From a bacterium (lineage in GTDB: Bacteria; Patescibacteriota; Patescibacteriia; 2-12-FULL-60-25), in NCBI GenBank assembly GCA_024654265.1, contig JANLIO010000084.1, positions 1-15,221 on the forward strand: a DNA stretch of 15,221 bases, written 5' to 3'. This document shows, one piece after another, positions 12,803 through 15,221 of this stretch (its first letter is position 1; every line of letters starts with the position of its first letter). The translations under genes and the position numbers were made by a program. Under the pieces are notes generated by a model, which was given only the letters and a program-made list of their open reading frames with translations, did not search any database and had not been told where the DNA came from.

Positions 12803-13102
12803 ATGGCACATAAAAAAGCGGGAGGCTCCACAAGTAACCTACGAGATTCGCAAGGGCAACGTTTAGGTACAAAATTATACGGTGGTGAATACGCAAAACC
12901 AGGCGCGATCATTGTCCGTCAGCGTGGTTCAAAAATCCGTGCCGGTAACGGTGTAAAAATGGGGAAAGACCACACACTCTTTTCTATCACACGCGGAATC
13001 GTCACATTCCGAGACCAACTCATCCAACGTTTTACAGGTGAATACAAGCGCGTCAAAGTCGTTGACGTTCTCCCAATCCCTACAACAGAAAAAAGTTCGT
13101 AA
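12803..13102 (+). CDS. rpmA: 50S ribosomal protein L27
   Basis: Protein of 99 residues. L27 sits at the peptidyl transferase centre, where its N-terminal tail reaches the tRNA ends. The canonical start MAHKKAGGS and the segment RDSQGQRLGTKLYGGEYAKPGAIIVRQRG are present, followed by GNGVKMGKDHTLFSIT. The C-terminal part RFTGEYKRVKVVDV and an extra tail to residue 99 are longer than the compact forms of about 85 residues. There is no cleavable N-terminal extension as in Firmicutes. The usual partner rplU (L21) is not upstream; rpmA stands alone with its own promoter. No Shine-Dalgarno. It is convergent with pyrG. Confidence 0.98.
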   Translation: MAHKKAGGSTSNLRDSQGQRLGTKLYGGEYAKPGAIIVRQRGSKIRAGNGVKMGKDHTLFSITRGIVTFRDQLIQRFTGEYKRVKVVDVLPIPTTEKSS

Positions 13103-13111
13103 TCAAAAAAC

Positions 13112-13142
13112 AAAAGAACGTACCACATGGTACGTTCTTTTT
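13112..13142. terminator. shared terminator between rpmA and pyrG
   Basis: Perfect 13-bp arms AAAAGAACGTACC (13112-13124) and GGTACGTTCTTTT (13129-13141) enclose an ACAT loop, with a T-tract at 13138-13142. On the minus strand the mirror arm ends in TTTT followed by GTTTTTTG, so it likely terminates both convergent genes. It overlaps the pyrG stop codon. Confidence 0.9.
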
Positions 13143-14901
13143 ATTTCTCTTCGGATCTTCTTTCAATCGAAGCCTGCAAGAATCCGACAAATAGTGGTTG
13201 GGGGCGAAATGGTCTTGAGAGGAATTCCGGGTGGAATTGGGTGGCAATGAAAAATGGGTGATCCGGTCGTTCTACGATTTCAGCGAGTGTTCCATCACGC
13301 GAAGCACCCGATATTATCAAACCATTTTCCGCGAGGACATTGTGATACTCCGGATTCAGTTCAAATCGGTGTCTGTGTCGTTCTTGAACCGTGTCCGTGT
13401 CATATAGAGCTCTCGCCCGACTATCAGCTTTCAAATGACAGGGATACGCGCCAAGTCGCATTGAACCACCGTAATCGACATTTTTCATACGCTCCTGTTG
13501 TTCATTCATGAGGTGGACGACTGGATGATTGGTTTCTTTATTCATCTCTGTTGAATTCGCTCCAACCAGCCCTGCTAAATGTCGCGCTGTTTCTAAACAT
13601 GCAAGTTGCATTCCATAACACAATCCAAGGTATGGAACATTATTCTCACGCGCATATTTGATTGTTGAGATCTTCCCTTCAATCCCCCGCGTTCCAAATC
13701 CCCCGGGAATTAAGATGCCATCCAATTCTGTGAGTGCCGAATGCAAAACGTGAGGCGCCAAATCTTTTTCAAATTCTTCGCTGTTCAGCCACACAATCTC
13801 CGGTCGAGCGTGAAGATGCCATGACGCGTGCTTAATTGCTTCGAGAACAGAGAGATACGAGTCGGTGAGAACAAAATCACCGGTTGAAAAATATTTCCCC
13901 ACGATCCCGATTCGCACGGTTCTTGATGTTCCATTTTTGATCCGTTCATTCAAATCCTCCCATGCTGATAATCCGTGTACAGGTGTTTCCTCTGTTGGCT
14001 CAGATCGCAAACCAATTTGAAGAGAGATTTGCCGACTCAATTCTTTCTCCGGCTGTGGCTTTGAAGAGGTTAATCTCAATTTATCTAAAATTCGATCTGT
14101 GATCCCTTCTCGTTCAAAGTTGATCGGGACCGCGTAGATCGTATCCACGTCCGGCGCAGAAATCACATCATCGACAGAAACGTTACATGCAATACTCAGT
14201 TTTTTCTTTCGTGGCTCATCCACTGCATGCGTTGATCGACACAAAAGGAGATCTGGCTGTAATCCGGCGCCGTTGAGCATTCGCGCTGCATGTTGAGTCG
14301 GTTTCGTCTTCATTTCCCCAATATTCTGTGGAACTGGAAGATAACTCACCAAAACAACGAGAATATCTCCTGGATTTTCAAGGCGCATCATTCGACACGC
14401 TTCAAGATATAAAAGATTCTGATACTCACCTACTGTTCCACCGATTTCAATCAACGTAACGTCTGCATCATCTTTTTCCGCAGCATTTTGTATTCTTGAG
14501 ATCACTTCCATCGGAACATGCGGAACCATCTCAACTGTTTTTCCGCCATATCCCAATGCACGTTCCCGCTCGATAACGGCTTGGAATACACTCCCGCTCG
14601 TCATGCAATTCAAACGTCCAAGATCTCGGTTTAGAAATCGCTCGTAGTTTCCAAGGTCCTGATCCGTTTCCAATCCATCATGCGTAACAAAAACCTCGCC
14701 ATGTTCGACGGGGTTTAACGTACCTGGATCAACATTCAAGTACGGATCAATTTTGACAGCTGTGACGCGAAATCCGCGTGCGCTTAGCAGTGCTCCTATG
14801 GATGCAGTCGCAATCCCTTTGCCAACTCCGCTCATCACTCCTCCGACCACAAAAATGTACGTTCTTCGTTTTCCCGATGCGTGATTTTGATCATGTTGCA
14901 T
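13141..14901 (-). CDS. pyrG: CTP synthase
   Basis: Protein of 586 residues, slightly longer than the usual 535-555. It aminates UTP to CTP using ATP and glutamine. The synthetase domain begins with an extra N-terminal stretch of about 12 residues and the P-loop GGVMSGVGKGI (20-30), where most enzymes have GGVVSSLGKGI. IDPYLNVDPGTLNPVEHGEVFV (51-72) and IEIGGTVGE (161-169) are conserved. A linker region follows at about 290-330. The class I glutaminase domain has the nucleophile Cys428 in GLCYGMQ, RHRFELN (510-516) and QFHPEF (555-560), so the Cys-His-Glu triad is complete (His557, Glu559). The start ATG gives an atypical N-terminus but is the only nearby ATG. No Shine-Dalgarno. It is convergent with rpmA, and no clear promoter is visible upstream. 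Confidence 0.98.
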   Translation of the reverse strand: MQHDQNHASGKRRTYIFVVGGVMSGVGKGIATASIGALLSARGFRVTAVKIDPYLNVDPGTLNPVEHGEVFVTHDGLETDQDLGNYERFLNRDLGRLNCMTSGSVFQAVIERERALGYGGKTVEMVPHVPMEVISRIQNAAEKDDADVTLIEIGGTVGEYQNLLYLEACRMMRLENPGDILVVLVSYLPVPQNIGEMKTKPTQHAARMLNGAGLQPDLLLCRSTHAVDEPRKKKLSIACNVSVDDVISAPDVDTIYAVPINFEREGITDRILDKLRLTSSKPQPEKELSRQISLQIGLRSEPTEETPVHGLSAWEDLNERIKNGTSRTVRIGIVGKYFSTGDFVLTDSYLSVLEAIKHASWHLHARPEIVWLNSEEFEKDLAPHVLHSALTELDGILIPGGFGTRGIEGKISTIKYARENNVPYLGLCYGMQLACLETARHLAGLVGANSTEMNKETNHPVVHLMNEQQERMKNVDYGGSMRLGAYPCHLKADSRARALYDTDTVQERHRHRFELNPEYHNVLAENGLIISGASRDGTLAEIVERPDHPFFIATQFHPEFLSRPFRPQPLFVGFLQASIERRSEEK

Positions 14902-14987
14902 ACGGGATCAAAGGTTAGCACACGCGCATGGAGGTTAGAAGTTCATGGCTTAGGATTTTTGATTGTTGAAGGGTTAGGGCACCTCTT

Positions 14988-15018
14988 CGTCACTTTTTGT
15001 CACATCACAAAAGTGACG
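14988..15018. repeat. inverted repeat upstream of pyrG
   Basis: CGTCACTTTT (14988-14997) and AAAAGTGACG (15009-15018) are perfect 10-bp arms around an 11-base loop. They lie about 90 bases before the pyrG start, within a 320-base gene-free stretch. The hairpin has no T-run, so a terminator role is unlikely; an operator or part of the repeat region is possible. No gene is supported from 14902 to 15221. Confidence 0.55.
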
Positions 15019-15034
15019 CAAATTGGAATACATC

Positions 15035-15063
15035 TGTCATCCCGGGTTTAACCCAGGGATCCA
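15035..15063. repeat. single palindromic unit of the composite-repeat family
   Basis: TGTCATCCC-GGGTTTAACCC-AGGGATCCA has the same end bases and centre as units B and D of the composite repeat. It is a lone unit, with an AT-rich array of GGAATTT-like steps on its right side. Confidence 0.75.
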
Positions 15064-15079
15064 AAATTAAAGGAGATGT

Positions 15080-15127
15080 GGAATTTAGAATTTAGAATTT
15101 GGAATATGGAATATGGAATTTAGAATA
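15080..15127. repeat. short degenerate tandem array of GAATTTA/GGAATAT steps
   Basis: Near-tandem copies of GGAATTTAGAAT and GGAATAT run through this 48-base stretch with a step of about 7 to 12 bases. It lies between the single palindromic unit and unit D, and it has no coding capacity. The flank of copy 1 (about 9741-9757) has a shorter stretch of the same AATATTCC type on the opposite strand. Confidence 0.7.
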
Positions 15128-15131
15128 TATC

Positions 15132-15221
15132 TGTCATCCTCGGGTTTAACCCGGGGACCCAGGATAAAATAGTGCGCTTTATCTAAATAGGAATTACTCT
15201 TTGATCCTGGATCCCCGTTTT
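15132..15221. repeat. composite inverted palindromic repeat (copy 2), cut by the window end
   Basis: Read on the minus strand this follows copy 1 (9635-9739) base for base, with about six substitutions and one 2-base gap over roughly 90 bases by eye. Unit D (15132-15165) equals unit B. The other end (15203-15221) is the start of a unit A match and is cut. Its orientation is inverted relative to copy 1. The core between the units is conserved as well as the palindromes, which shows that the whole composite is the repeating entity. Confidence 0.85.

Noticed and set aside
12325..12813. Open frame of 162 codons on the plus strand
   Set aside because: It runs antisense to nifU and the membrane-protein gene and over the rpmA promoter and leader. 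The amino acid pattern is not protein-like.

Overview
The window is about 15.2 kb of a bacterial chromosome with ordinary housekeeping content. It most likely comes from the Candidate Phyla Radiation (Patescibacteria, Parcubacteria-like). That placement rests on compact operons with 1-8 nt junctions, a short HrcA that lacks much of the usual C-terminal region, MurD and MurG with atypical motif residues, a small HicBA pair, a membrane protein of unknown function, and the near absence of Shine-Dalgarno (SD) sequences. It is an inference from gene features, not a phylogenetic result. TGA ends several genes (Nudix, murD, nifU), so the code is standard and not the TGA-glycine code of Gracilibacteria/SR1.

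Layout. (1) 1-776: a Nudix hydrolase on the minus strand with its own promoter and strong SD. (2) 938-4203: a minus-strand heat-shock operon hrcA-grpE-dnaK, headed by a CIRCE operator and closed by an intrinsic terminator. A compact repeat cluster lies between grpE and dnaK, and no dnaJ follows. (3) 4349-4865: a plus-strand gene for a degenerate histidine-phosphatase-like protein with its own SD and terminator. (4) 4845-7376: murD and a GT4 glycosyltransferase on the minus strand. (5) 7468-7578: tRNA-Lys(UUU) on the plus strand with a perfect terminator hairpin that probably works in both directions. (6) 7599-8055: a hicB-hicA toxin-antitoxin pair with a palindrome at its promoter. (7) 8093-12635: a long minus-strand run nifU-(membrane protein)-mraY-ftsW-murG-(deoxyribosyltransferase-like gene). 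It is interrupted between ftsW and murG by a composite palindromic repeat. (8) 12664-13142: rpmA (ribosomal protein L27) on the plus strand. (9) 13141-14901: pyrG (CTP synthase) on the minus strand. (10) 14902-15221: a non-coding, repeat-rich stretch holding a second, inverted copy of the composite repeat, cut by the window end.

How the genes work together. MraY, MurG and MurD make and assemble the peptidoglycan precursor, and FtsW is the SEDS glycan polymerase of division, so the central 8 kb is a reduced, rearranged division/cell-wall cluster. The GT4 enzyme may add envelope glycans. HrcA represses its own operon through CIRCE, and GrpE is the nucleotide exchange factor for DnaK. PyrG, L27, the NifU-type protein and tRNA-Lys are unrelated housekeeping functions packed alongside.

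I did not find a clear new defence or mobile system. The best candidates for something undescribed are the composite inverted palindromic repeat (two copies about 90% identical by eye), the second repeat family inside the grpE-dnaK transcript, the lineage-type changes in MurD and MurG, and the near-inactivated phosphatase beside the stress operon.
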